A DNA stretch of 64,000 nt from the NCBI GenBank assembly GCA_963737545.1, contig CAVTTH010000001.1, positions 558,001 to 622,000 of the forward strand, read 5' to 3'. Positions within the stretch are counted from its first letter, which is position 1. Each line of letters begins with the position of its first letter. A program made the position numbers and the translations under genes. The notes beneath the pieces were generated by a model. It did not search any database, had not been told where the DNA came from, and saw nothing but the letters and a program-made list of their open reading frames with translations. The stretch is from CAVTTH01 sp963737545 (GTDB lineage: Bacteria; Verrucomicrobiota; Verrucomicrobiia; Chthoniobacterales; UBA10450). Positions 8,659 to 17,883 of this stretch are shown one piece after another.

Positions 8659-9531
8659 TCATTTCGACAGCTCCTTCTTCAACCATGCGATTCTCTCGTT
8701 GGTCGCTTCTTCGTTCAGTTCGTGTTTTCCGGAATAGAATCGAACCATCTTTGAATCGTTTGCCGCGGCCGCGAGCGCATCGGCCCGCTCCTTCGGAACG
8801 TGCTCATCGTCATTCGCGAATTGCAAAAGGATCCGCATCTTTAGCTTCGGGAGGTAACGAATTGGATCGAGAGGCGCCAGTTGGTCGACAAACTTTTGCC
8901 GCTCTTCGCCTTCGAGTTTGGGCTTTCCGTAGAGGAACCAATCGCTGAACGATTGGGTGCCAGCCATGAAAACGAACACCTTGATCCGCGTATCGGATGC
9001 AGCAGCGAGGACGCCATACATTGCTCCAAAATCGTGTCCAACAAACGCGACTCGCTGCGGATCAACGCCAGGCAGCGATAATAAGACATCGAGAGCATGC
9101 CGGAGCTCCTTCACCTCCTGAATAGAACGTGCGTAATCGCCCTCTCGTGTCCTCTTGCTGAAATACTCCGGATCCGACCACGGTGTATCGATGAGTAGAG
9201 ATGTCGCGCTATTTTTGGCGAGCTCAATCGCATCAGGAAGAAACTGCGTTCGATTCGATGTTGGTGCAGGCGGCCCGTACCAATGCACAAAAAGGATCGC
9301 GGGATGGGAAGATGACTGCGTCTCTGCTGACACGATCGTGGCCGCGTTGCGACTGCCATCGAGCGTGGCATAGCTAACCTCCCGTATGGTCACAATCCCT
9401 TCGTGCCGAGCGCCGGATTCTCGGAGATCGAGTGAAGTCGGGCTGTAATCGAAGGAGAGTTCGCCAGCCGCGGGCAATATCGAAGTCGCCAGGACGAGGG
9501 TCAAAGACAGGCTTTGCAGATCTCGTCTCAC
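8659..9531 (-). CDS. Secreted alpha/beta hydrolase (dienelactone hydrolase-like)
   Basis: A 290-residue protein with signal peptide (LSLTLVLATSILPAAG) and an alpha/beta hydrolase fold. The oxyanion region is FVHWYGPP. The nucleophile elbow reads VGHDFGAMYG, so Asp replaces the usual Ser. The acid is probably in FANDDEHVPKERAD, and the catalytic His is in YSGKHELN near residue 273. Asp at the elbow is known in epoxide hydrolases and haloalkane dehalogenases, but the rest looks more like dienelactone or acyl hydrolases. The substrate is unknown. It is a single gene, convergent with the LysE remnant. Confidence 0.8.
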   Translation of the reverse strand: MRRDLQSLSLTLVLATSILPAAGELSFDYSPTSLDLRESGARHEGIVTIREVSYATLDGSRNAATIVSAETQSSSHPAILFVHWYGPPAPTSNRTQFLPDAIELAKNSATSLLIDTPWSDPEYFSKRTREGDYARSIQEVKELRHALDVLLSLPGVDPQRVAFVGHDFGAMYGVLAAASDTRIKVFVFMAGTQSFSDWFLYGKPKLEGEERQKFVDQLAPLDPIRYLPKLKMRILLQFANDDEHVPKERADALAAAANDSKMVRFYSGKHELNEEATNERIAWLKKELSK

Positions 9532-9552
9532 TTAAGTTGGTCTGATGACGGT

Positions 9553-9586
9553 TAAAAAGGAAGCAGCAGCGGACCGGGCCGCTGCC
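9553..9586 (-). terminator. Probable terminator of the TonB receptor gene
   Basis: On the minus strand GCAGCGG and CCGCTGC form a 7-bp GC stem around a short loop, followed some bases later by TTTTT. It lies 30-60 bp after the receptor stop codon. The T-run is offset by about eight bases, so the call is moderate. Confidence 0.45.
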
Positions 9587-9615
9587 ACTTATAATTCTCT
9601 ACTACGGGCACCAGC

Positions 9616-12600
9616 TTAGAATTTCTTGGCCAAGCTCACGTAGTAGTAACGATCCCGGAACGTATAGTTCGATGTATCGTAGTTGTTGTTAAACGCTCCC
9701 AGCAGCGTTGGCGGCGGACGATCAAACACGTTGTTCACCCCTGCCGTGATTGTCGTGTTCCATAGGATCCGCTGCCAGATCGTGCCGTTGTTGTCCCCGG
9801 CCACCGGCATGCTCTTGGCGTCCTTCGCGTCCTTTGAATATCCGGCCGTCACAGGCGCCGCTTCCGGTTTCAAGAACGTGTAGCTCAATTGCAGATCCAT
9901 TGTCTCGTAGTCGGTCACGCGCCGATGCAATATGTAGCTCGGATTATTTGATGGAGGAATATCGCCAGTCCCCGGAGTCCCCGGAACCAGATCGTTGCCG
10001 AGAATGAAGTTGGGATCATCTTCGTAATCCCCAACGTAGTTACCCGTGACAACGAAATCCCAGCCCTTCCACTGCCATTCCATGCGCAGGAGCGCTTTGT
10101 TGAAGGGAATCGCGCCAGGGGTCAGCGGAAACGCCTGACTAAAGTCTCCGAGGAAGTTGTGGGAATCGCCCACACCCGGTTGCGCCTTCCAATCGAAGAA
10201 GTGGTTCCACGCCAGGGTGAAAGTGAACTCGCCCCAATGGTCGGTCGGAAGTTGATAAATCGCCGTCAAATCGATGCCTTGAACAAAACGCGTGCCGGCG
10301 TTGCTGTTGTCCGCATCGATCGCTACCACGTTCCCGAACTCATCACGGGTAACACCATTGGCCGGACCGCCTGGACCGTCAATCGTCCCCGAGCCGTTGC
10401 CGTATCCGTCCGGATCGGCCACGTTCTGAGTGAGCAGGATCTGGGCACTGTTGGCAGCGGTTAGGAGCAGGTCCCGCGTGTAGATCTGGTACCAATCCAG
10501 TGTCATGGTGAACCCGGGCACGAATTTCGGCGTCCAGACGAAGCCCGCGGTCCACGTGTCGGTTTTCTCAGGCTGCAAGTTGACATTGCCACCCTGCCAA
10601 ACACCTTCAGGCGGCTGAATGTTTGCCCCTATCAGCGGATCAAACAACAGCGGGAAGTTCTGATTGACCGGATTGAAGAGCAACAACGGAGTCGGCGACA
10701 GGAACGATTGACCCCAGGAAGCGCGCAGCGTCAAGTCCGCAATTGGTTCATAGCGGAACGTTATGCGCGGCGTGCCGCCATTATCAAAGCTCGACAGATT
10801 GGTCTTGATGTAGTTGTCCTCATCATCAAATTTCTCGTAGCGATAGGCGAAATCAAAGTCCATCGAACGAATAAACGGAACGTTCATCGTCGAAGTCACG
10901 ACCGGAACCAGGAGTTCTCCCCAGATCGAGTTAACCTTTTGAGTCGTCGAGGTGTTCGGGGCTTGGCTGAAACCGAGCTGATCGCCAGCCGCCTGCACCG
11001 GGTCGGGAACGGATTTCTGCCGGAGCTGACGATGTTCGTAACCAAAGGCCGCATCCACACCGCCGTTCCAAAGCCCGGGGAAAAAGTGGGCATTGAGGTG
11101 CAAGTCAACCAGGTAGTCGCGCTCGTAGAAGAAGGAGTGGCCGAGATAGGAGGCGCGCTGGGCCGCAGCCGTGTTGTCGTAATCCTGGGTTAGCCCCGTA
11201 GGTACCGGCGCACCGGTCACCGGGTCGATCGTGTAGGTCGGGGCCGTGCCGCTCGTAGGAGCGCCCTGCGATCCCCCAATGAACGGATTGAAATTCCCCG
11301 CCGCTATTTCGTTGGCAATCGCGGTGAAGGTGGCGTCGCCACTGTCTATGCGTTGCCAGTTGAATTGCTCGTAGACGAATCCGGTATCATATCCGAAGCT
11401 GCTGAGAAACTGGTTGTCCTTGATATTGAAGTTCCCATTAATCCCAGCCGTGTACCGATAATAATCGGCGTAATATTGGGATTTGCGATTCCCGAGTTCC
11501 TGAACCAGGCGATATCTCGTTTGGGTGATGAATGAACCGAACGGATTGTAGGGTGAGGATTGGGAAGCATCAGCGCCCAAAGCAAACGGCGAGGGCGCGA
11601 TCTGGTTGTCCTGATAGGTATGGGAATACAGGATGTCGCCATAGATTTGCATGGCATCCCCGAAGACCTTGTATCTTCCCGTAACGTAGTAATTCGACTT
11701 CTCCTGACTAGGAGTTCCCTGACCGGTGGTTTGGAAGTTAAATCGGCTCGGGTCGGCTCCAGGGGGAAAGTCACCTGGGAGCGTTCCACCCGGAGGATTT
11801 GACGTCGCGGTCGGTTCAAATCGCCGATAATCGCCTGGAAGAATTTCGCCACCCTGGCTTAGATTGACAAGAACCAGCTGTCCCGTCAGAAACCCCATGG
11901 TCGAGCCGGCACCCGAAATTGAAACCCGGCCCGAAAAAGTCGGGCTGTTGTTGTTGATGCCCCCAAGGCCCAAACCACCTGGCGAATTGCTCAGATTAGC
12001 CGTCCGGGAGATTGTGCGATCAATCGACAAGAGCGCGGCGCGGAAATAATATTCCCCTGCGGCCGCAATCGAGATTTTCCCGTCCAACCCTGTCACACCG
12101 CCCTTAAGATAGGCCTGGAGAACGTGGGCATCTTTATCGGTGGTGTTTCCATAGAGGAAATAGGCCTCCGCTCCCTGATAGGGCACTTCGTCCGGGCCAT
12201 TGAGCAGGCTGAAGTTGACGACACCGGCCACGGCATCGGAACCGTAAATGGCCGAGGCGCCATCCTTCAGGACAGACACGTGGGAAACAGCACTGATCGG
12301 GATGGCGTTGATGTCGGGGGCGCCATTGACGCCGATGCCGAGAAAGGCGCGGCGACCATTGATCAGGATGAGAGTGTTGAACTGGCCAAGACCGCGCAGG
12401 TTGATACCGGCAGCGCCATCGCCGGCGTTGGCATCATTCTCGGTCCCAGCGTTGCCGACGAAGGAGGGCAACTGCCGCAGACCTTCTATCGGAGTATTGG
12501 CGCCAGCCTTTTGCAGGACCTCTGCCGTATACGTGGTGACCGGCAAGGCCGTTTCCGTTTCCGCCGTCGGAATGTAGGAACCGGTTACGATCACTCGCTC

Positions 12601-12735
12601 AGCGGTGGCTTCGCCAGCGGCGGGTGAGGGTGCGGGCGCTTGAGCATCTGCGCTCGCGGCTATCAGGAAAGGAATTCCGGCGGCGGCCACAAGGGCCACG
12701 CGAGATCCCAACGTTTTTATTACGTTTCTAATCAT
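9616..12735 (-). CDS. TonB-dependent outer-membrane receptor
   Basis: Large outer-membrane beta-barrel transporter of about 1039 residues. A signal peptide ends near ADAQ. A TonB-box-like ERVIVTGSYIP leads into the plug domain (PIEGLRQLPSF, GAAGINLRGLGQFNTLILIN, SVLKDGASAIYGSDAVAGVVN). The barrel ends in the typical aromatic terminus YYYVSLAKKF. The start at 12735 is preferred over an ATG four codons upstream because GGAGA lies six bases before it. It is downstream of an ECF sigma factor and kinase on the same strand, which suggests a regulated uptake locus. The ligand is unknown; no siderophore or glycan genes are adjacent. Confidence 0.93.
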   Translation of the reverse strand: MIRNVIKTLGSRVALVAAAGIPFLIAASADAQAPAPSPAAGEATAERVIVTGSYIPTAETETALPVTTYTAEVLQKAGANTPIEGLRQLPSFVGNAGTENDANAGDGAAGINLRGLGQFNTLILINGRRAFLGIGVNGAPDINAIPISAVSHVSVLKDGASAIYGSDAVAGVVNFSLLNGPDEVPYQGAEAYFLYGNTTDKDAHVLQAYLKGGVTGLDGKISIAAAGEYYFRAALLSIDRTISRTANLSNSPGGLGLGGINNNSPTFSGRVSISGAGSTMGFLTGQLVLVNLSQGGEILPGDYRRFEPTATSNPPGGTLPGDFPPGADPSRFNFQTTGQGTPSQEKSNYYVTGRYKVFGDAMQIYGDILYSHTYQDNQIAPSPFALGADASQSSPYNPFGSFITQTRYRLVQELGNRKSQYYADYYRYTAGINGNFNIKDNQFLSSFGYDTGFVYEQFNWQRIDSGDATFTAIANEIAAGNFNPFIGGSQGAPTSGTAPTYTIDPVTGAPVPTGLTQDYDNTAAAQRASYLGHSFFYERDYLVDLHLNAHFFPGLWNGGVDAAFGYEHRQLRQKSVPDPVQAAGDQLGFSQAPNTSTTQKVNSIWGELLVPVVTSTMNVPFIRSMDFDFAYRYEKFDDEDNYIKTNLSSFDNGGTPRITFRYEPIADLTLRASWGQSFLSPTPLLLFNPVNQNFPLLFDPLIGANIQPPEGVWQGGNVNLQPEKTDTWTAGFVWTPKFVPGFTMTLDWYQIYTRDLLLTAANSAQILLTQNVADPDGYGNGSGTIDGPGGPANGVTRDEFGNVVAIDADNSNAGTRFVQGIDLTAIYQLPTDHWGEFTFTLAWNHFFDWKAQPGVGDSHNFLGDFSQAFPLTPGAIPFNKALLRMEWQWKGWDFVVTGNYVGDYEDDPNFILGNDLVPGTPGTGDIPPSNNPSYILHRRVTDYETMDLQLSYTFLKPEAAPVTAGYSKDAKDAKSMPVAGDNNGTIWQRILWNTTITAGVNNVFDRPPPTLLGAFNNNYDTSNYTFRDRYYYVSLAKKF

Positions 12736-12934
12736 TAGTTTCTCCATAGGTTAAGGTGAGTTGCTTGCGCCGATACTCTTACCGCCACCCGTTCAAATCT
12801 CGTTAGGACTTAAAACAGATGAATTCGGACGCGAGCTAGATGCAGCTATCAAGCACCAACTCTGACCCCGTTTCGTCAGCATAGGTTCCATCGTGAGGAA
12901 CCTAACGACCATTGACGGTGCGCTTGAGCGGGTG

Positions 12935-15916
12935 TTAGTCGCTGGTGCCCGTCACTGGAGGCAAAGCAGCCTCCGCCAGAATACGATCGAAGCGGGCGTC
13001 GCTTCGAAGATCATCCCACATCGGATTCAATTTCAAGTCGCCGTAGTTCGGACTAAACGGCTGCTTTACGAGTTCGCTTAATTTCTCAAATGCGCCTTCG
13101 CGATCTCCCGTCGAGGCCAGCGCCTGCACCAGACGAATCTGGCACATCGGACCAATCACCGCATCCGCGCTCAGCGGGAGCATCGCGGCCGCACGACGCG
13201 CCAGTTGAAGGCCCTCTTCTTTTCGGCCAAGGGCGATCTCCGCCACCGCGAGGTCAGACAGGAGTTCCGGATTATCCGGCCGCGATACGAGCGCGTCCAA
13301 TGCTACGCGCTTTGCCTCCGCATTAGCCTGACGCATTCCTTCCACATCGCCCTCCGCATCGGCAACGGCTGCGACGGTGAGCCAAAAGTTCGAAGTCTTC
13401 TTTACCTCTTTGCTCGCCGCCGCAGCGATGGCTTTGGCTGCGCCATAGTTTCTTTCAAGAAAAGCGAGCCAGAGCTGACCCATCTGAAAGTCCATGCCCT
13501 TCCCATTTGGGACGGCGTCGAGGGCGGCACGCGCTTCCTCTAAGTTCCCCATTCCGAGCGCCGCTTCGTTCTTTACCAACCATAGTCGTTCCGTCGCTGC
13601 GCCGCGCAGGCGAGCGATGGCCGCGTTCGCCACGCGCTCGGAATCGCCAAATCTTCTCAGTCCCGAATACGTCTGGCTGACATTGACGGCGAGTTCGGCA
13701 TTTTGTGGATCGAGCTCAACCGCCTTTTCTCCATCACGCATCGATGCCTCCCATTGGCCGAGGCGCCGTTCGACGAGTGACGCCAGAGTATAAAACTCAA
13801 CCTCGTGCGGCACGGAAGCAGGAATCCTCGATAACTCCTCCTCCGTCCGGGCGTAATCGCTCAACCCATGGTAATAGTACCGGGCAAGAGCCAGGCGCGC
13901 GTCTTGCGAGTCTGGCTCGAGCCGCAAAGCGGTCTCCGCCGCGTCTTTTGCGGCCGCGAGGTGCGACGGTGAATGGTCCTCTCCAAAGCGGTAGTATAAG
14001 GCGTGACACTCATTCAGAAAACAGTAGGCAAGGGTGAATTTTGAATCACGTGCGACCGCCTCGTTCAGAAGATTGATCGTTTCGTCCCAACTCGGACTCG
14101 GATTAAGCCCCCGCATTCTGTTCCAAATGGCACGGGCGCGGAGATAAAAATCGTAGGCCTGCAAATCCTGGGTCGGTTGTTTCCAAATCTCGGCCTTTTC
14201 GCCGGTGGATAGCGTTGCCTTGAGCTGCGCCGCGATGGTTTGCGCCAGCTCGCTCTGGAGTGCGAAGATGTCCTCCACCTTTCGATCGTACTGCTCCGCC
14301 CAAATCTGCGTGTCGGTCTGAGTGTCGATCAGTTGAGCGTTAATCCGGACGCGGTCGCCGAAAACCTGAACGCTTCCTTCCAGCACGTTCGCGACACCCA
14401 GGTCGCGCCCAATCTGCTTGATATTTCTGTTCTTCCCGCGATAGGCCGCGACACCACTTCGACTGATGACCTTCAAATCCCCGACCTTGCCAAGATCGGT
14501 AAGAATGTTGTCCTGAACACCGTCAGCGAAATACGATGGAGGATTGTTATTGCCCAGGCTTTCGAAAGGTAGAACTGCGATGCTTTTTCGGAGATCCGAA
14601 GCTGCCGCGCTGCCTTTCCATGCTGCTGTAGCCGTCGCCTCACCGGCGTTTTGTTGAACGCGAGTCCAAAGCACGAAGAGAATCCCGGTCACCAGAATTA
14701 CGATAGCGGCAGCCGCGACGACCAGACGGGGTCTCGTCCGTCGGGCCAGGCAACTGGCCCGATAGCTCAGAGTAGGTTCACGTGCCATCACTGGTTCGCA
14801 CGCGAGATGTCGCCGAATGTCAGCTGCGAAGTCCGCAACCGTCGCGTATCGCATCTCTGGCGCCTTGTGCATCGCGAAGAGGACGATCGCGTCGAGGTCG
14901 CCGCGTAAAAGCCGAGCGGTTCGCGCTTCGGAAGTCTCACTCGGCGGCGGCGGAGCTTGCTCCCCAACGACCAGGGCCAGTTCCTCACGTGTCGGACGGG
15001 CCACGGAAAAACGGTGCGGCTTTTGATTGCTCAGCAATTCATAGAGCAATGTACCTAACGAATAAATATCGGTCGCGACCGTAATCGGATTTCCTTTTAT
15101 CTGCTCGGGGGAAGCGCAGATTGGTGTGAGCTGTTGCTCCAGGTTCGAAGTCAATTGCGCTGCGTCATCCACAACCGCCAGCAGCTTGGCAATCCCGAAA
15201 TCGAGCAGCTTCGGCTCCCCATCCGCGTTTACGAGAATATTGCTCGGTTTAATGTCGCGATGAACAATCAGATTCCGATGCGCAAATTTGACCGCGGTGC
15301 AAATCTTGTGGAACAACTCAAGACGCTGACGAATTGACAGATTTTGCGTGATCGCAAACCGGGTGACCGGGACGCCAACGATGTAATCCATGATGAAGTA
15401 CGGCAGCCCATCGTCAGTCGTGCCCGCATCGAGTAGCCGCGCAATATTCGGATGGTCCAGCTTGGCCAGGATCTGGCGTTCCGCTCGAAAACGGCGCAGG
15501 ATCTCAGCTGTGTCGGCCCCTCGATTCAGTATCTTGATCGCAACTTGTTTCTCAAACTGACCGTCAGCCCGCTCGGCCAAAAAGACCGTTCCCATCCCGC
15601 CGTGGCCGATTTCACGGACGATGACATACGCGCCGACACGTTGCCCGCCGCGCGGCGGTTCTTCCTGCCAGAGTGTGGCAGCAGCGTTCTGGGCGCAGTC
15701 CTCAAAGCTGTCAGTCGGTTCTTCAAGAAGCGCTTCCGCCGCCGCCAGAAGCGACTCCGCCTCCGCCAGCAGGTCCGTGTCATGGCCGCAGCTTTTCTCG
15801 ACGAGGGCAGTCCGATCCGCTGGCGAGTGTTTCTCCAATGCATCGCCCAGAATCGTTTTCAAGCGATCCCAGCGTTGCGGATCGAATCTGTGCTGCCGGG
15901 TAGTCTTTGTTGTCAT
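12935..15916 (-). CDS. Membrane Ser/Thr protein kinase with TolB/FlgO-like and TPR domains
   Basis: A 993-residue signalling protein. A PknB-type kinase domain covers about residues 95-370, with the glycine loop GHGGMGTVFL, VAIK lysine, HRDIKPSNILVN catalytic loop and LLDFGIAKLL. A single transmembrane helix follows near 400 (LVVAAAAIVILVTGILFVLW). The outside part starts with a nucleotide-cyclase-associated/FlgO-like segment (SIAVLPFESL, DLKVISRSGVAAYRG, LGVANVLEGSVQVFGDRVRINAQLIDT) and continues as TPR-like helical repeats. It follows an ECF sigma factor by 16 bp, and this kinase-sigma pairing is common in Acidobacteria, Planctomycetes and Verrucomicrobia. It may link an envelope signal to the downstream TonB receptor. 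Confidence 0.92.
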   Translation of the reverse strand: MTTKTTRQHRFDPQRWDRLKTILGDALEKHSPADRTALVEKSCGHDTDLLAEAESLLAAAEALLEEPTDSFEDCAQNAAATLWQEEPPRGGQRVGAYVIVREIGHGGMGTVFLAERADGQFEKQVAIKILNRGADTAEILRRFRAERQILAKLDHPNIARLLDAGTTDDGLPYFIMDYIVGVPVTRFAITQNLSIRQRLELFHKICTAVKFAHRNLIVHRDIKPSNILVNADGEPKLLDFGIAKLLAVVDDAAQLTSNLEQQLTPICASPEQIKGNPITVATDIYSLGTLLYELLSNQKPHRFSVARPTREELALVVGEQAPPPPSETSEARTARLLRGDLDAIVLFAMHKAPEMRYATVADFAADIRRHLACEPVMAREPTLSYRASCLARRTRPRLVVAAAAIVILVTGILFVLWTRVQQNAGEATATAAWKGSAAASDLRKSIAVLPFESLGNNNPPSYFADGVQDNILTDLGKVGDLKVISRSGVAAYRGKNRNIKQIGRDLGVANVLEGSVQVFGDRVRINAQLIDTQTDTQIWAEQYDRKVEDIFALQSELAQTIAAQLKATLSTGEKAEIWKQPTQDLQAYDFYLRARAIWNRMRGLNPSPSWDETINLLNEAVARDSKFTLAYCFLNECHALYYRFGEDHSPSHLAAAKDAAETALRLEPDSQDARLALARYYYHGLSDYARTEEELSRIPASVPHEVEFYTLASLVERRLGQWEASMRDGEKAVELDPQNAELAVNVSQTYSGLRRFGDSERVANAAIARLRGAATERLWLVKNEAALGMGNLEEARAALDAVPNGKGMDFQMGQLWLAFLERNYGAAKAIAAAASKEVKKTSNFWLTVAAVADAEGDVEGMRQANAEAKRVALDALVSRPDNPELLSDLAVAEIALGRKEEGLQLARRAAAMLPLSADAVIGPMCQIRLVQALASTGDREGAFEKLSELVKQPFSPNYGDLKLNPMWDDLRSDARFDRILAEAALPPVTGTSD

Positions 15917-15932
15917 TTAAGAGTTTGGCTTT

Positions 15933-16526
15933 CTAATTGGTAGTGAGTTCCCGGCGAAGCCAAATCTTCGCCAGTGTCCAGTCGCGCTTCACTGTCGCTG
16001 GAGAAATACCTAACAACTCCGCTGTTTCCTCGACAGTCAGTCCGCCAAAAAAACGCAGCTCGACAATGCGCGCCTGCCGTTCATCCAGGGCTTCCAGCGC
16101 CTGCAATGCCTGGTCGAGCGCGGTCACATCAATCTTGCGGCTATCGTAAAACTCAAGCGTCAGCCGGAGCGGATCAGAGCCGCCGCGTTTCAATCGATGT
16201 CTGGCGACCGCGTAGTTGGTTAGTGTCTGGCGCATGACGCGCGCAAACATCCCGATAAAGTGACTTCGGTTTTGCCAGACCAGATTCTCCTGGCCGATCA
16301 GGCGAAGGAACGCTTCGTGCACAAGAGCAGTTCTCTGAAGAGTATGCGCCGTCCGCTCACCGCGTAGAAAGCACTCAGCCAGCCGGCGCAGATCTTCATA
16401 GACTCCCGGCATCATCTCGGCGATGGCCGCGCCATCGCGCTCGACCGGGTTCACTTCATTCACAAGAGGAAGTGTCAACGCGGCCGAAGGTGGCTGCGTT
16501 AAGCTCTCGTCCTGAATCGTTGCCAT
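15933..16526 (-). CDS. ECF-type RNA polymerase sigma factor paired with Ser/Thr kinase
   Basis: Sigma-70 family regulator resembling the TIGR02999 group that neighbours Ser/Thr kinases. Region 2 is LAECFLRGERTAHTLQRTALVHEAFLRL and QNRSHFIGMFARVMRQTLTNYA. Region 4 is a helix-turn-helix (RIVELRFFGGLTVEETAELLGISPATVKRDW). Start at ATG 16526 gives 197 residues; an ATG ten codons upstream is possible. No anti-sigma factor is adjacent. Its overlap-free 16-bp spacing to the kinase suggests one transcript and control by phosphorylation or by signalling through the kinase. Confidence 0.9.
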   Translation of the reverse strand: MATIQDESLTQPPSAALTLPLVNEVNPVERDGAAIAEMMPGVYEDLRRLAECFLRGERTAHTLQRTALVHEAFLRLIGQENLVWQNRSHFIGMFARVMRQTLTNYAVARHRLKRGGSDPLRLTLEFYDSRKIDVTALDQALQALEALDERQARIVELRFFGGLTVEETAELLGISPATVKRDWTLAKIWLRRELTTN

Positions 16527-16776
16527 CGCGACAAAGTCTAATGCATGGGAAGCCAAAGCGTCCAGTTGGCCTCAGCAGATTCCCGGGTCGAAGTCGCGGC
16601 GCAGCCGGAACGTTGCGAGGCGTAGCCGGATTCATTTCAAAAAAGTCCGTTTTCGTGAGCCGTTTTGATCGCCGGTATTGCATTACTTTATGTGGAAGAG
16701 ATTTGCCGAGTCCGAAATTTGGCCAGCCGGCTGGCGCAAGATGGCCTTGCCCTCCGATTGGTTCTGCGCCCCAGTC

Positions 16777-17814
16777 ATGACCATCTTTTCTAAACTCACG
16801 TCAGAAAGAAAGACGGCGAAGCGTGTTGGCTTTCTCGGGTTCGACGGGATGACAACACTCGATCTCACCGGCCCGCTCGAAGCGTTCACGACCGCGCGGA
16901 TGCGAGCAGCAAGAGACGAGATGGGCGGAAGCTACGCGACGGTGCTGATTGGCGTAACGAGCAAGACTTTCAAAGCCGCGTCCGGAGCGGTGTTCAAGGC
17001 GCAACACACTCTCCAGACGGCGCCAGACCTGGATACAATCGTTATTCCTGGTGGCCCGGATTTGCGAAATTCTGAAACCAGCCTTGCGATTGCAGAATGG
17101 GTGCGTGATCGCGCGGACCGGACGCACCGCATTGCGTCCGTCTCCGCGGGAATTTATCCACTGGCCCGCAGTGGTCTGCTCGATGGACGGCGTGTCACGA
17201 CGCACTGGAGGTTTGCCCGCGATGTGGCTCGCAGTTTCCCGCGCCTGCTGGTGAACGAGGCGGCGACGTTCGTGACCGACGGCGGCTTTTACACCTGCGG
17301 CGGCGGAGCGGCCGGAATTGAAATGAGTCTGGCCATGATCGAGGAGGATTTTGGTTCGCAGGCCGCGTTGATCGTGGCGCGGGAACTCGTGATGAGCCTG
17401 AGACCGGCGGGGAGCGAACCACAGGTCGATCTGGCGCATGAGCAGGCAGCGCCGGAAGACCGTCTCGCGGAGTTACCCGCCTGGATCAGCAGCCGTCTGC
17501 ACGATAATCTCTCTGTCGAAGTGCTGGCCGCGAGAGCGTGTCTTTGTCCGCGGCATTTCAGCCGCCTTTTCAAACGCACCTTCAACAGCACCCCCGCCGA
17601 GTTCGTCGAGCGGCTCCGGATCAGCGAGGCGGCCCGTCGTCTCGCGTCGCGGCGCCTGAGCGTGGAAGGAGTGGCCGCGGCGATCGGCTTCAAAAGTACC
17701 GAGGTTTTTCGGCGCGCCTTCGAACGCCGGCTTGGCATTACTCCACGCAGCTTCCAGAAAAGCTGTTGCCCGACAAATGATGGACGCAGAGCTGCGAATT
17801 ATGTCATCCGTTAG
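16777..17814 (+). CDS. GlxA-family transcriptional regulator (DJ-1/PfpI + AraC HTH), copy 1
   Basis: An N-terminal DJ-1/PfpI-like amidase-type domain (RVGFLGFDGMTTLDLTGPLEAF, IVIPGGPDLR, ASVSAGIYPLARSGLLDGRRVTTHW) is joined to a C-terminal AraC-type DNA-binding domain with two helix-turn-helix motifs (EVLAARACLCPRHFSRLFKRTF, VEGVAAAIGFKSTEVFRRAFERRLG). The nucleophile position carries Ser (SVSAG) rather than Cys, so the first domain is probably a sensor, not an enzyme. ATG 16777 is preferred because the 33 upstream codons are not family-like. A close paralogue follows in tandem. Confidence 0.9.
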   Translation: MTIFSKLTSERKTAKRVGFLGFDGMTTLDLTGPLEAFTTARMRAARDEMGGSYATVLIGVTSKTFKAASGAVFKAQHTLQTAPDLDTIVIPGGPDLRNSETSLAIAEWVRDRADRTHRIASVSAGIYPLARSGLLDGRRVTTHWRFARDVARSFPRLLVNEAATFVTDGGFYTCGGGAAGIEMSLAMIEEDFGSQAALIVARELVMSLRPAGSEPQVDLAHEQAAPEDRLAELPAWISSRLHDNLSVEVLAARACLCPRHFSRLFKRTFNSTPAEFVERLRISEAARRLASRRLSVEGVAAAIGFKSTEVFRRAFERRLGITPRSFQKSCCPTNDGRRAANYVIR

Positions 17815-17883
17815 GCCAATGATTGGCGGATTGGCCGAGTTGATCTCCGTCTTTGCCGCGAAATCTCGTTCTCCCATTTGATC

